A stretch of DNA of 15,439 nt from an uncultured Spirochaetales bacterium (GCA_945947045.1 CAMEXG010000027.1:1-15439), one strand, 5' to 3'. Positions 6,232 to 13,935 are shown, counted from the first letter of the stretch. Notes: generated by a model from the letters alone, not told the origin. A program made the numbers and translations.

Positions 6232-7260
6232 TTACTCCCCGCTGAAAAGCTCATCCTGATAATCTTGATATACCTCCCAAAAACCAGTCTCTCCATCAAA
6301 GTAGACTTCATCGAAAGGAATGAAAATCTGTCTTCCGTCCAAGGTGACGCAGGTAAGTTTTCTTGAGAGAATGTTTACTTCGTTTACTCTCCATATATCT
6401 CTGTCAATCTTCAGTTTCGTTCCTTCAGGTGGCACACCTGCCTTCTCTTCCATATAGTAGTCATACTCATAAGCAAGACAGCAAAGAAGTCTGCCGCAAG
6501 GTCCGGAAATCTTAGCAGAATTCAGAGAGAGGTTTTGTTCTTTGGCCATCTTGATGGTCACAGGCTCCATCTCTCTTGTCATTGCATGGCAGCAATAGTC
6601 TCTACCACAGACAGAGAGCCCTCCGATAAGTCTGGACTCATCTCTGACCCCTATCTGTCTCAACTCTATCCTCATTCTGAATACAGCCACCAAGTCTTTT
6701 ACAAGATCTCTGAAGTCCACCCTTTCTTCTGCAGTAAAGAAGAAGATTACCTTAGGCTCCCCAAGAAGGAAGTGGGCGGTGATCAGCTTCATATTCAAGT
6801 TATGTTTTAATATCTTCTCTCTACAAACAGCCAAGGCGGCGTCTTCTTTTGAAGAATTTTCTTCATATTTCGCCATCTCTGCAGGAGTCGCCAAATGGTC
6901 AATCCAAAGAACATCTCCATCAACCTGAATCCTCTTTGGCTCTTTAACACTTTGGCAGCCGAAACAAGATGAACACTGGTGCTCATTCTCGCTGCAATTA
7001 TAGTTTTGGACTTCTTTTTCATTTCCAAAATGGAGACAAGCACCTCTTGCTTCTGTGGCTCCCGGCTCATAACCACCTGTAGAAATCGGGGCGGCCCCAA
7101 CCACGATGCCAAGGTCAAGTCCGAATTTTGTGTCATAAACAACAGGAGTACCCGGATATATGACACTATCCCAAGCACCTAGACAAACATCATTATAGGA
7201 AGGGTTCTTCACTACATATACATAGGCGCTGTCATCTTCACGCTCATACTTTTTTTTCAT
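6232..7260 (-). CDS. ricT: RicT/YaaT-like PSP1 domain protein with cysteine-rich insertion
   Basis: The protein has 342 residues when started at the ATG at 7258-7260. A TTG farther upstream (7294-7296) would add 12 residues with no family support. The core is unmistakable PSP1/RicT: FFTAEERVDFRDLVKDL (174-190), RIELRQIGVRDESR (197-210), then VCGRDYCC (217-224), VTIKMAKEQNLSLN (234-247) and GPCGRLLCC (253-261). In Bacillus subtilis RicT forms an Fe-S complex with RicA and RicF that assists RNase Y-dependent mRNA maturation. Here the cysteines of the two CxxxxCC blocks are kept. Unlike the roughly 275-residue Bacillus protein, an added segment at about residues 60-112 carries a CX6CX2CX2C cluster (Cys89, 96, 99, 102). 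No ricA or ricF is nearby. The gene is transcribed away from dusB and has no visible Shine-Dalgarno sequence. Confidence 0.9.
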   Translation of the reverse strand: MKKKYEREDDSAYVYVVKNPSYNDVCLGAWDSVIYPGTPVVYDTKFGLDLGIVVGAAPISTGGYEPGATEARGACLHFGNEKEVQNYNCSENEHQCSSCFGCQSVKEPKRIQVDGDVLWIDHLATPAEMAKYEENSSKEDAALAVCREKILKHNLNMKLITAHFLLGEPKVIFFFTAEERVDFRDLVKDLVAVFRMRIELRQIGVRDESRLIGGLSVCGRDYCCHAMTREMEPVTIKMAKEQNLSLNSAKISGPCGRLLCCLAYEYDYYMEEKAGVPPEGTKLKIDRDIWRVNEVNILSRKLTCVTLDGRQIFIPFDEVYFDGETGFWEVYQDYQDELFSGE

Positions 7261-7342
7261 GTAAGAAAAGTTAACATTTAGAATGATAAGATGCAAGTTA
7301 AGAGATGTTTTCCTTTGCTTACTAATAGATTATTCTATGCTT
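7261..7342. promoter_or_regulatory. Divergent ricT/dusB intergenic region, possible leaderless starts
   Basis: This gap must hold the promoters of both genes, yet no GGAG-like site precedes either start. Toward ricT, TTGCAT (7291-7296) and TAACTT (7268-7273) are 17 bases apart and would start transcription at about the ATG itself. Toward dusB, TATTCT (7331-7336) ends six bases before the ATG at 7343, without a convincing -35. All hexamers are weak matches (about three to four of six). Confidence 0.35.
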
Positions 7343-8287
7343 ATGCAGACGGATAATAAGCTTATTCTGGCTCCACTGGCCGGTTATACAGATAAAGCGA
7401 TGAGAGATATTTCACTCGGCATGGGTGCAGACATTACCGTTACGGAAATGGTTTCCGCTGAAGGGCTTGCCAGAGACGGAGAGAAGACAAAGGAACTGCT
7501 GGAAAGAGCCAATGGAGAAAAAAGGCTTGTAGTACAGCTCTTCGGTCCTGATAAGGATCCGTTCCAACGCTGCATTCCCAATCTTCTGAAATACAATCCC
7601 ACCTGGATAGATATCAACTGTGGCTGTCCAGTTCCAAAAGTAGTAAAGACGGGAGCAGGATCTGCTCTTATGAAAGACAAAAAGAAGATCAGAGAAATAG
7701 TGGAGACCTTGGTTACTGAAACAAAACTCCCTGTCTCGGTAAAGTTCAGGCTAGGTTGGGATTCAGACTCTATAAACTATTTAGAGTTTGCTGAAGAGGC
7801 GCTGAAAGGCGGCGCATTCTCTCTTACTCTTCACGCCAGGACCCGTGCTCAAGGATATGAAGGAAAAGCCGATAGAAGCGCTTTTAAAGCTCTTTCAAAG
7901 GAATTTGGATTAGATGCTGTCCTCTATGCCTCCGGCGATATTTTCACGCCTGAAGATGCAATAGAGTGTATGGAGGAGTATGGAATGGACGGCGTAATGT
8001 TTGCCCGAGGAGCAATCGGCAATCCATTTATATTCAGGGAGACAAGAGAGTGTCTTGAAAAAGGGTCCTACACTCTTCCATCCCTGAGGGAAAGGATAGA
8101 AACAGCAATGCTTCACTATGAAAAGATGAAAAACTACTATGGAGAAAACATAGCTGGAAGAGAGATGAGAAAGCATGCCATGGCATATATTAAAGGAGTT
8201 CCGGGGGCTTCTAAGTGCAAAAAAGCTCTCACTTCTGCAATGACAGAAGAGGAATACAGGGAAGCTTTTTCTCTTCTTGAAGATTAA
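7343..8287 (+). CDS. dusB: tRNA-dihydrouridine synthase, DusB type
   Basis: This FMN enzyme reduces uridines in the tRNA D-loop to dihydrouridine using NADPH. The product is 314 residues from the ATG at 7343. An in-frame ATG at 7337 and one at 7283 also exist, but the family begins just before the first strand LILAPLAGYTDK, so the short form is preferred. Landmarks are catalytic Cys95 in DINCGCPVPKVVKTGAGSAL (90-109), VKFRLGW (133-139), HARTRAQGYEGKADRSA (164-180), the FMN-phosphate blocks SGDI (197-200) and FARGAIGNPFIF (220-231), and the C-terminal helical domain with REMRKHAMAYIKG. The GCP-x-KVVKTGAGSAL reading favours DusB over DusA or DusC. It is transcribed alone, with its own terminator 11 bases downstream and ricT diverging upstream. 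Confidence 0.93.
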   Translation: MQTDNKLILAPLAGYTDKAMRDISLGMGADITVTEMVSAEGLARDGEKTKELLERANGEKRLVVQLFGPDKDPFQRCIPNLLKYNPTWIDINCGCPVPKVVKTGAGSALMKDKKKIREIVETLVTETKLPVSVKFRLGWDSDSINYLEFAEEALKGGAFSLTLHARTRAQGYEGKADRSAFKALSKEFGLDAVLYASGDIFTPEDAIECMEEYGMDGVMFARGAIGNPFIFRETRECLEKGSYTLPSLRERIETAMLHYEKMKNYYGENIAGREMRKHAMAYIKGVPGASKCKKALTSAMTEEEYREAFSLLED

Positions 8288-8298
8288 GACTACATAAT

Positions 8299-8323
8299 AA
8301 AAGCGAGGCTTTGCCCCGCTTTT
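8299..8323. terminator. Bidirectional terminator between dusB and the opp operon
   Basis: Arms AAAAGCG-A-GGC (8299-8309) and GCC-C-CGCTTTT (8313-8323) pair over eleven positions with one A-C mismatch and a TTT loop. Because each outer arm supplies a T-run on one strand, it works for both convergent units. The - strand exit is better, since it continues as CTTTTATTATG. The stops of dusB (8287) and of the small membrane gene (8326) lie close on either side. Confidence 0.88.
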
Positions 8324-8325
8324 GG

Positions 8326-8589
8326 TCAGTTCTTGAAAACGACAAAATCAAGAAAAAATATAAAGAGAAAGAATACTGCGATAAAGACACCGCCCACGAG
8401 AAGTGCAGCCTTCAACACTCCCCACATAAAGTATTTATACTCTTTAGGAGAGAGTTCGGGAATATCACCTTTTTTTGCATCCCCATCCTGTGGAGGACGA
8501 TACCAAGGCATCCCCTCCACATTCATGTTTGCAAAGCTTCTTCCGTCATCTTCTTCGGAGAATCTATCTCTTTTCTTCTTTCCTTGCAT
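8326..8589 (-). CDS. Small single-helix membrane protein, last gene of the opp unit
   Basis: I do not recognise a named family. The product is 87 residues. It has a basic and acidic N-terminal half (MQGKKKRDRFSEEDDGR), then a striking block ANMNVEGMPWYRPP (20-33), then one long hydrophobic helix at about 56-84 ending in FVVFKN. The arrangement suggests a tail-anchored protein with its soluble part in the cytoplasm. The ATG overlaps the oppF stop by one base (TAATG) and the bidirectional terminator follows directly, so it is co-transcribed and probably translationally coupled to the transporter genes. The pre-helix block looks conserved rather than random, so homologues probably exist beyond opp loci. 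A role as an accessory of the importer is only a guess from position. Confidence 0.75.
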   Translation of the reverse strand: MQGKKKRDRFSEEDDGRSFANMNVEGMPWYRPPQDGDAKKGDIPELSPKEYKYFMWGVLKAALLVGGVFIAVFFLFIFFLDFVVFKN

Positions 8590-9701
8590 TACTTCTTCTT
8601 TCCATTCTTCTGATTCTCAGCCTCTTCTTTCTCAGCCTTCTTGGCTTCTTCTGTAAGACGCTGTGCAATCTTATTCTCTTCTTCCGTGTTGTATAAGTGG
8701 CAGGCTACAAAGTGCTCATCTTCAACCATCTTGAAGTTTGGATCTGCATACTTACAGATTTCCATACACTTTCTACATCTAGTATGGAACTTACATCCCT
8801 TAGGAGGATTAGCAGGAGAAGGAATAGATCCCTCAAGGATTATTCTATGCATCTGGTAATCAGGATCAGGGATAGGGATGGCTGAGAAGAGAGCCTCTGT
8901 GTAAGGATGGAGTGGATTCTTAAAGAGTGTTTCCGTAGGGGCAAACTCAACCATATTTCCCAAATACATGACACCGACTGTATCAGAGATATGCTCGACG
9001 ACAGAAAGATCATGGCTGATAAAGAGATATGTAAGACCAAACTCCTTCTGAAGACTCCTCAAGAGGTTGATGATCTGAGCCTGAATAGATACGTCAAGAG
9101 CTGAAACAGGTTCATCGCAGAGAATAAAGTCCGGGTTGAGGGCCAAAGCTCTTGCGATACATATTCTCTGCCTCTGTCCACCGCTGAACTCATGTGGATA
9201 TCTGGACTTGGCATACTCAGGAAGGCCACAAGCTTCCATTACTCTTGTAATGTAGTCATCAAACTCTTCTGGAGGGACTATTTTATGTTCTCTTACAGCT
9301 TCTCCGATGATCTCACCGACTGGAAGACGTGGAGAAAGAGAAGAATATGGATCTTGGAAGATAATCTGAATATTGGGTCTTTCTTTTCTCAGTTCGTCCT
9401 TAGAAAGAGCAAATAGATCTTTTCCGTTGAAATATACTTCACCCTCTGTCTTGTCCTGTAAGCGGAGAATAGTACGACCGATAGTTGATTTACCACATCC
9501 TGACTCGCCTACGAGGCCCATGGTGGTACCACGTTTGATGGCAAAGGACACTCCGTCGACAGCTTTTACATTTCCGACAGTCATTTTGAAGAAGCTGCTC
9601 TTGATTGGGAAATACTTCTTCAGGTTCTTTACAACAAGAAGGTTATCCGGATTATTCTCAGCTCCTTCAAGTAAGCCTACTTTCTTGATTTCTTCTGCCA
9701 T
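8589..9701 (-). CDS. oppF: Oligopeptide/dipeptide ABC transporter ATPase, OppF/DppF type
   Basis: This 370-residue ATPase is one of the two that energise the peptide importer. Motifs are Walker A GESGCGKST (65-73), Q-loop Gln116 in IFQDPYSSLSP, signature SGGQRQR (173-179), Walker B ILCDEP (193-198) and switch His230. After the ATPase core comes the oligopeptide-type C-terminal extension, GCKFHTRCRKCMEICKYADP, with Cys303, 309, 312, 316 and a later Cys334. In homologous transporters such cysteines can hold an Fe-S cluster. The last 30 residues are a highly charged lysine/glutamate tail. It abuts oppD with no spacer and overlaps the next small gene by one base. Pairing with a different ATPase (oppD) is usual for this family. 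Confidence 0.94.
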   Translation of the reverse strand: MAEEIKKVGLLEGAENNPDNLLVVKNLKKYFPIKSSFFKMTVGNVKAVDGVSFAIKRGTTMGLVGESGCGKSTIGRTILRLQDKTEGEVYFNGKDLFALSKDELRKERPNIQIIFQDPYSSLSPRLPVGEIIGEAVREHKIVPPEEFDDYITRVMEACGLPEYAKSRYPHEFSGGQRQRICIARALALNPDFILCDEPVSALDVSIQAQIINLLRSLQKEFGLTYLFISHDLSVVEHISDTVGVMYLGNMVEFAPTETLFKNPLHPYTEALFSAIPIPDPDYQMHRIILEGSIPSPANPPKGCKFHTRCRKCMEICKYADPNFKMVEDEHFVACHLYNTEEENKIAQRLTEEAKKAEKEEAENQKNGKKK

Positions 9702-10883
9702 TTATAGTTCCTCCGGATTTACTGTCTTTGGATATTCTATGACATTCTTCTCATCATAGAACCTATAGCATGATACAACGTGTGTATCACTGATTTTGAT
9801 TGATGGTGGATACTTTCCACTGCACATATCACATTGCATTTCACAGCGATCGCGGAAATAGCAGTAGTTAGGCATGTTTACTGGGTTTGGAACACTTCCA
9901 GGAATATTGTAAAGCTCTTCTACCTTCTTTCCTACAACTGGCTTTGACTTCATAAGACCGATTGTATATGGATGGGCAGGATGATGGAAAATATCATCTG
10001 CAGTACCCTTCTCGATTACACGACCTGCATACATGACAACAACATAGTCAGCCATACCTGCAACAACACCAAGGTCATGAGTGATGAGCATGATTGAAGA
10101 ACCAATCTTCTTCTTCAAGTTCTCCAATAGATCAAGTATCTGAGCCTGTATTGTTACATCCAAGGCTGTTGTAGGTTCATCGGCAATAATGAGTTCAGGT
10201 CTACAAGCAAGAGCGATGGCAATCATCACTCTCTGTCTCATTCCACCACTAAGTTCGTGTGGATACATAGAGTAGACACCCTCTTTATTTGCAATTCCAA
10301 CCATATCCAAAAGTTCAAGGGTTCTTGCCTTTACATCTTCCTCGCTCATATCGGGATTGTGGAGAATGATGGCTTCATCAACCTGATCTCCGATACGGAA
10401 CACAGGATTGAGGCTTGTCATAGGCTCCTGGAAGATCATAGACATCTTATTGCCTCTAATCTGCTCCATAATCGAGTTTGGAGTGTTAACGATGTTATAA
10501 GCAGTGCCGTCGCCTTTATTAAATCTTATTTCCCCACCGACAACCTGTCCTGTCGGGCGCTGCAACAACTGCATCAAAGAAAGGGATGTAACACTCTTTC
10601 CGCAACCTGACTCACCCACGACTCCCACAGTGGAGTTCTTTGGAACTTCAAAGGAGATACCGTCAACAGCCTTGACTGTTCCTACTTCTGTAAAGAAGAA
10701 AGTACATACGTTATCAAACTCGACGACGTTGTTTTCGTCTTTCATTTTTGTAGTGTAGAGCTGAGGGTCTTTATTGGCATTGGCTCTTTCAGACTCAAGC
10801 TTCTTAGTCACCTTTCTATTGAACTTGGTGATTCTTCTGGATTCCTTTCCAGAAATGTATGATGTGTGTTTATTCTCTGACAT
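9702..10883 (-). CDS. oppD: Oligopeptide/dipeptide ABC transporter ATPase, OppD/DppD type
   Basis: This 393-residue ATPase has Walker A GESGCGKSV (90-98), Q-loop Gln152, signature LSGGMRQR (211-218), Walker B LIIADEPTTALD (231-242) and switch His269. The LSGGMRQRVMIA reading with DEPTTALDVT marks the OppD/DppD side of the pair. The C-terminal extension holds Cys341, 347, 351, 354 and 372, a possible Fe-S site as known for some OppD proteins. There is an unusual basic N-terminal extension of about 46 residues before the family-typical start near MKDENNVVEF. The longer start is preferred because GAGGTGA, overlapping the oppC stop, lies just upstream of the ATG at 10883, whereas Met47 has no Shine-Dalgarno sequence. 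The spacer from oppC is three bases. Confidence 0.93.
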   Translation of the reverse strand: MSENKHTSYISGKESRRITKFNRKVTKKLESERANANKDPQLYTTKMKDENNVVEFDNVCTFFFTEVGTVKAVDGISFEVPKNSTVGVVGESGCGKSVTSLSLMQLLQRPTGQVVGGEIRFNKGDGTAYNIVNTPNSIMEQIRGNKMSMIFQEPMTSLNPVFRIGDQVDEAIILHNPDMSEEDVKARTLELLDMVGIANKEGVYSMYPHELSGGMRQRVMIAIALACRPELIIADEPTTALDVTIQAQILDLLENLKKKIGSSIMLITHDLGVVAGMADYVVVMYAGRVIEKGTADDIFHHPAHPYTIGLMKSKPVVGKKVEELYNIPGSVPNPVNMPNYCYFRDRCEMQCDMCSGKYPPSIKISDTHVVSCYRFYDEKNVIEYPKTVNPEEL

Positions 10884-10886
10884 AAA

Positions 10887-12923
10887 TCACCTCTTTCCCT
10901 TTGGATCGTAAGCATCTCTCAAACCGTCACCGATAAAGTTGAATGCAATAACAGTGAAGGAGATAAGGAGACCTACAGGAATCCAGATATATGCATAGTG
11001 AGCCATAGCGGAAGCTGAAGATACACTGTTGATCATTGTACCCCATGTAGCCAATGGATGCTTTACACCGAGACCCAAGAATGAGAGTGTGGACTCTGTG
11101 AGGATTGTTCCACCGATACCCATTGTTGCACTTACTATGAGTTGAGGCATTACGTTCGGAATAAGATGCTTGAAGATTCTGTCTTTTACCTTGATTCCTG
11201 TTGCTTCTGCAGCAATCATAAACTCCTGTTCTCTGAAGGAGAGAATCTGGCCTCTGACAAGTCTTGCGACACCTGCCCATCCCATGATTCCGAGAGCTAT
11301 CATCATGATAAAGAGTCTTCGGTATACATCCATTCTCATAGCATCCATGATACCACCGAGAATAATCATGATAGGCATAGAAGGAAGACAATAGAATACG
11401 TCGACTGCACGCATGATGATATTATCCACCCAGCCGCCATAGTAACCAGCGAGACCACCCATGATGACACCGATAATAAGCTCGATCAAAACAACGACAA
11501 AACCAACCATCAAAGAGACTCTTCCGCCATACATGACACGGGCAAATACATCAAATCCATCGCCATCTGTGCCGAGGATATGAGTCGTGGAAGGTGCAGC
11601 GAATCTGTCTATGACATATGTAACCTGGTTTGCCCAGAGTTCATAGTTTCTATCAGTCTGCTTTACTCTTACTTCGCTTTCGTCATCATAAAGAAGAGTA
11701 CCGTTTTCATCATATGCATACTGTCCGTCAGCTGTCTGCTGAGGAAGTCTAGTTGTAAACTGACTTGTCTGAAGGCCTTTGTCCTGCATATCTTCGATTG
11801 CTTCTCTGATATGGACTTTTGCTTCATACTCGATAGTATCGTCACCATTTGATCTTCTTATGATGAAGTTTGAGAACTCACCATACTCTTTTCCGCTTTC
11901 ATCATAGATTGTCAAAACATCATCATGATCAACGAGAGTATAGTTCTTGCCGTCAGCTGTAAACTTTCCTGTCGTATAAGCAGAGAGAAGTGCATTATTT
12001 CTGAACTCGTCTGTTACTTTTACAGAGTTGTCATAAAGGTCGATGACATAAGAGGTGAAGACTTTTGCGATTCTAGCCTCTCCTACTCTATAGGCAGTCT
12101 TTGTGTCACCGTTGACGACGACTACATATTCTATTCCATCAGAAGAGAACAAATCGCCTGGCTCTGCTTTTTCAGCTTTGTCTTCAAAGTCACTTGAAAG
12201 AGGAGCACCTGAGTAGATAAACCCTTCCTTTGAAGTGGAGATGATGTAGTTCTTACCAGTTCCACGTCTATATGAGTACTCTACGCCATCGAGGGTAAAC
12301 TTACCACTGTTACCTTTAAGAGAAGCTACCTTCTTCTCAAAGTCGCTTCCTAATTCTTCTCCTTTATATTTGACACTTCTTGTGACTGCATCGTAAGTAG
12401 CTACATCAACTACAGAAGAACCGAAGGATGCAACTGCCTCAACATCCCCTCTTTGACTCATAGCCACGACATTGTCACCAAGAATATCTACCTGATAGAA
12501 GTTTCCATCATCGGCAAGTTTATTAGTTCTTGTCTTTCCGCTAGCAAGAAGCTCCTTGATATAAGTAGTCATGTAACTGTTGGCGTTGACATCTACAGTA
12601 ATAGATGGATCAACTACATAACCGGTGTAAGAAGTATTCTCTGTTGCAACACCAAACTTAACATTGATGGATTCATACTTATAGAATGTCTGCTTCTGTC
12701 CATAAGGATATAAAAGAGGTCCAAGGAAACAGAACACAAAGAGAACAATAATGACTACTGAACCAAAAACAGCAAGTCTGTTTCTGATAAATCTCTTAAA
12801 GACCTGCATTGTAGGAGACAGAACTTTTACTCTTGAAACATCGTCAAGTTTTACTTCTCCATTTGCATTTGTTTCACTTTTCTTCTTTTTCTTTAATACT
12901 TCGTTGAGATTATAAGATGCCAT
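10887..12923 (-). CDS. oppC: OppC-type permease with a very large repeat-bearing extracytoplasmic insertion
   Basis: This is one of two membrane subunits of the peptide importer, but it is 678 residues long where the family usually has about 300. A lysine-rich cytoplasmic tail (1-45) and first helix (51-72) are followed by a long hydrophilic region (about 78-445). The normal OppC core then resumes at HILGTDGDGFDVFARVMYGGRVSL (448-470). The core has about five helices and the ATPase-contacting EAA loop, EATGIKVKDRIFKHLIPN (573-590), and ends with GDGLRDAYDPKGKR. By topology the inserted domain faces the periplasm, where the binding protein docks. It contains no cysteine, is rich in D, G, Y and V, and shows at least three degenerate repeats (see the repeat entry). 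The frame is uninterrupted and codon use looks like its neighbours. GAGGAGG precedes the ATG. The domain's function is unknown. Confidence 0.93.
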   Translation of the reverse strand: MASYNLNEVLKKKKKSETNANGEVKLDDVSRVKVLSPTMQVFKRFIRNRLAVFGSVVIIVLFVFCFLGPLLYPYGQKQTFYKYESINVKFGVATENTSYTGYVVDPSITVDVNANSYMTTYIKELLASGKTRTNKLADDGNFYQVDILGDNVVAMSQRGDVEAVASFGSSVVDVATYDAVTRSVKYKGEELGSDFEKKVASLKGNSGKFTLDGVEYSYRRGTGKNYIISTSKEGFIYSGAPLSSDFEDKAEKAEPGDLFSSDGIEYVVVVNGDTKTAYRVGEARIAKVFTSYVIDLYDNSVKVTDEFRNNALLSAYTTGKFTADGKNYTLVDHDDVLTIYDESGKEYGEFSNFIIRRSNGDDTIEYEAKVHIREAIEDMQDKGLQTSQFTTRLPQQTADGQYAYDENGTLLYDDESEVRVKQTDRNYELWANQVTYVIDRFAAPSTTHILGTDGDGFDVFARVMYGGRVSLMVGFVVVLIELIIGVIMGGLAGYYGGWVDNIIMRAVDVFYCLPSMPIMIILGGIMDAMRMDVYRRLFIMMIALGIMGWAGVARLVRGQILSFREQEFMIAAEATGIKVKDRIFKHLIPNVMPQLIVSATMGIGGTILTESTLSFLGLGVKHPLATWGTMINSVSSASAMAHYAYIWIPVGLLISFTVIAFNFIGDGLRDAYDPKGKR
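11940..12350 (-). repeat. Degenerate protein repeats inside the OppC insertion
   Basis: Three copies of a motif of 24-25 residues occur at OppC residues 192-216 (GSDFEKK...GKFTLDGVEY), 243-266 (SSDFEDK...LFSSDGIEY) and 304-328 (TDEFRNN...GKFTADGKNY). The common pattern is an acidic residue and Phe, a helical stretch of 13-14 residues, then F-(S/T)-x-D-G-x-x-Y and a further strand. A weaker relative may be present at 117-143. Flanking strands also match: FGSSVVDVATYD (167-178) and FTSYVIDLYDNS (289-300). The full unit is therefore probably about 60 residues, one helix plus several strands. Confidence 0.65.
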
Positions 12924-12936
12924 ATTCTATTCCTCC

Positions 12937-13926
12937 TCAACTAAGCCTTACTCTTGGGTCTACAACAGCATAGAGAAGGTCTGAAATCAAGTTGCCCAAA
13001 AGTGTCAGGATCGAGATGAAAGTGAGATAGAACATAACAAATGGAATATCTCCCTGTACCATTGAATTGTATGAAGCAAAACCTATTCCTCTGATAGAGA
13101 AGAGGGTCTCTGTAATAAGAGCACCGGAGAAGAGTCCTGGAAGAGAACCACCTAAGGTCGTTACAAGAGGAATAAGGGTATTTCTAAATGCATGCTTACT
13201 GATTACTTTCTTCTCAGGGACACCCTTGGCTCTGGCTGTTCTGATATAGTCGGAGTTGAGAACTTCAAGCATGTTTGTTCTTGTGTATCTCATAAGACCG
13301 CCAATAGAAAGGATACTGAGAGTGAGGCCAGGAAGCACAAAGTGTTTCGCAACATCCAAGAATTTACCCCACTGAGAAAGTTCTGCATAATCTCTTCCCT
13401 GCATACCTGACAGGTCAAACCAACCGAGTTTGACTGAGAATACGTATTTCAACAACGTAGCCAAGAAGAACGTTGGAAGAGAAATCGATATCATTGCAAA
13501 TACCGTTGTAAAGTAGTCGGCAAAGGAGTATTGCTTCTTGGCAGCCATAATTCCAAGAGGAATAGCCACAAGTATTTCAACAACAAAAGAAATCAAAGAA
13601 AGAATGAAACTAAACCAAACAGTATTATGAAACTCCAGTGTTACAGGAATGGTCCATGTCCAGCTGTCGCCCCAATTACCCGTCAAGGCCGTCTTCAACC
13701 AGATAAAGTATCCCCTGAGGATTCCTTTATCCATACCATATTGGGCATTCAAATCATTTAACCATTCAGTATAGCTCTTACCGGCACCTGGTCTTGAAGC
13801 AAGTTCCCTTGCCTTTGTCTCAAGATAATTACCAGGCATGTTATACATTAATGAATAGACAATGAGCATTACAAAAAACAATATGACTACGCTGTACAAT
13901 AAACGTTTCACAGTATATTTCAGCAC
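12937..13926 (-). CDS. oppB: OppB-type permease of the peptide importer (GTG start)
   Basis: This 329-residue membrane subunit begins MLKYTVKRLLYSVVILFFVM, the usual OppB/DppB opening. It has about six helices (near 8-28, 103-125, 138-162, 196-212, 255-275, 297-320) and the EAA loop, DYIRTARAKGVPEKKVISKH (226-245). A 35-residue periplasmic stretch between helix 1 and the core is normal, in contrast to OppC. An in-frame ATG 45 bases upstream (13969-13971) would add 15 residues, but it has no ribosome-binding site. The GTG at 13924-13926 is preceded by a perfect AGGAGG (13936-13941) nine bases away and gives the family-typical N-terminus. Thirteen... ten spacer bases before oppC hold that gene's GAGGAGG. 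It pairs with OppC to form the channel. Confidence 0.93.
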   Translation of the reverse strand: MLKYTVKRLLYSVVILFFVMLIVYSLMYNMPGNYLETKARELASRPGAGKSYTEWLNDLNAQYGMDKGILRGYFIWLKTALTGNWGDSWTWTIPVTLEFHNTVWFSFILSLISFVVEILVAIPLGIMAAKKQYSFADYFTTVFAMISISLPTFFLATLLKYVFSVKLGWFDLSGMQGRDYAELSQWGKFLDVAKHFVLPGLTLSILSIGGLMRYTRTNMLEVLNSDYIRTARAKGVPEKKVISKHAFRNTLIPLVTTLGGSLPGLFSGALITETLFSIRGIGFASYNSMVQGDIPFVMFYLTFISILTLLGNLISDLLYAVVDPRVRLS

Positions 13927-13935
13927 CTCGTTTGT

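Noticed and set aside
7283..7336. 18-residue N-terminal extension of dusB from an upstream ATG
   Set aside because: It has no ribosome-binding site, overlaps the promoter region of ricT, and lies upstream of where the Dus fold begins.
11142..11852. Long open frame (236 codons) on the + strand opposite oppC
   Set aside because: It is antisense to a clear permease gene, has no ribosome-binding site, and its cysteine-, histidine- and serine-rich text resembles no protein family. It is a shadow of oppC codon use.
11589..12692. oppC as an accidental fusion of two genes or a mobile insertion
   Set aside because: The frame is continuous, base and codon use match the flanks, and no terminal repeats or target duplication are visible. 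The insertion sits at a loop position and the core resumes in register.
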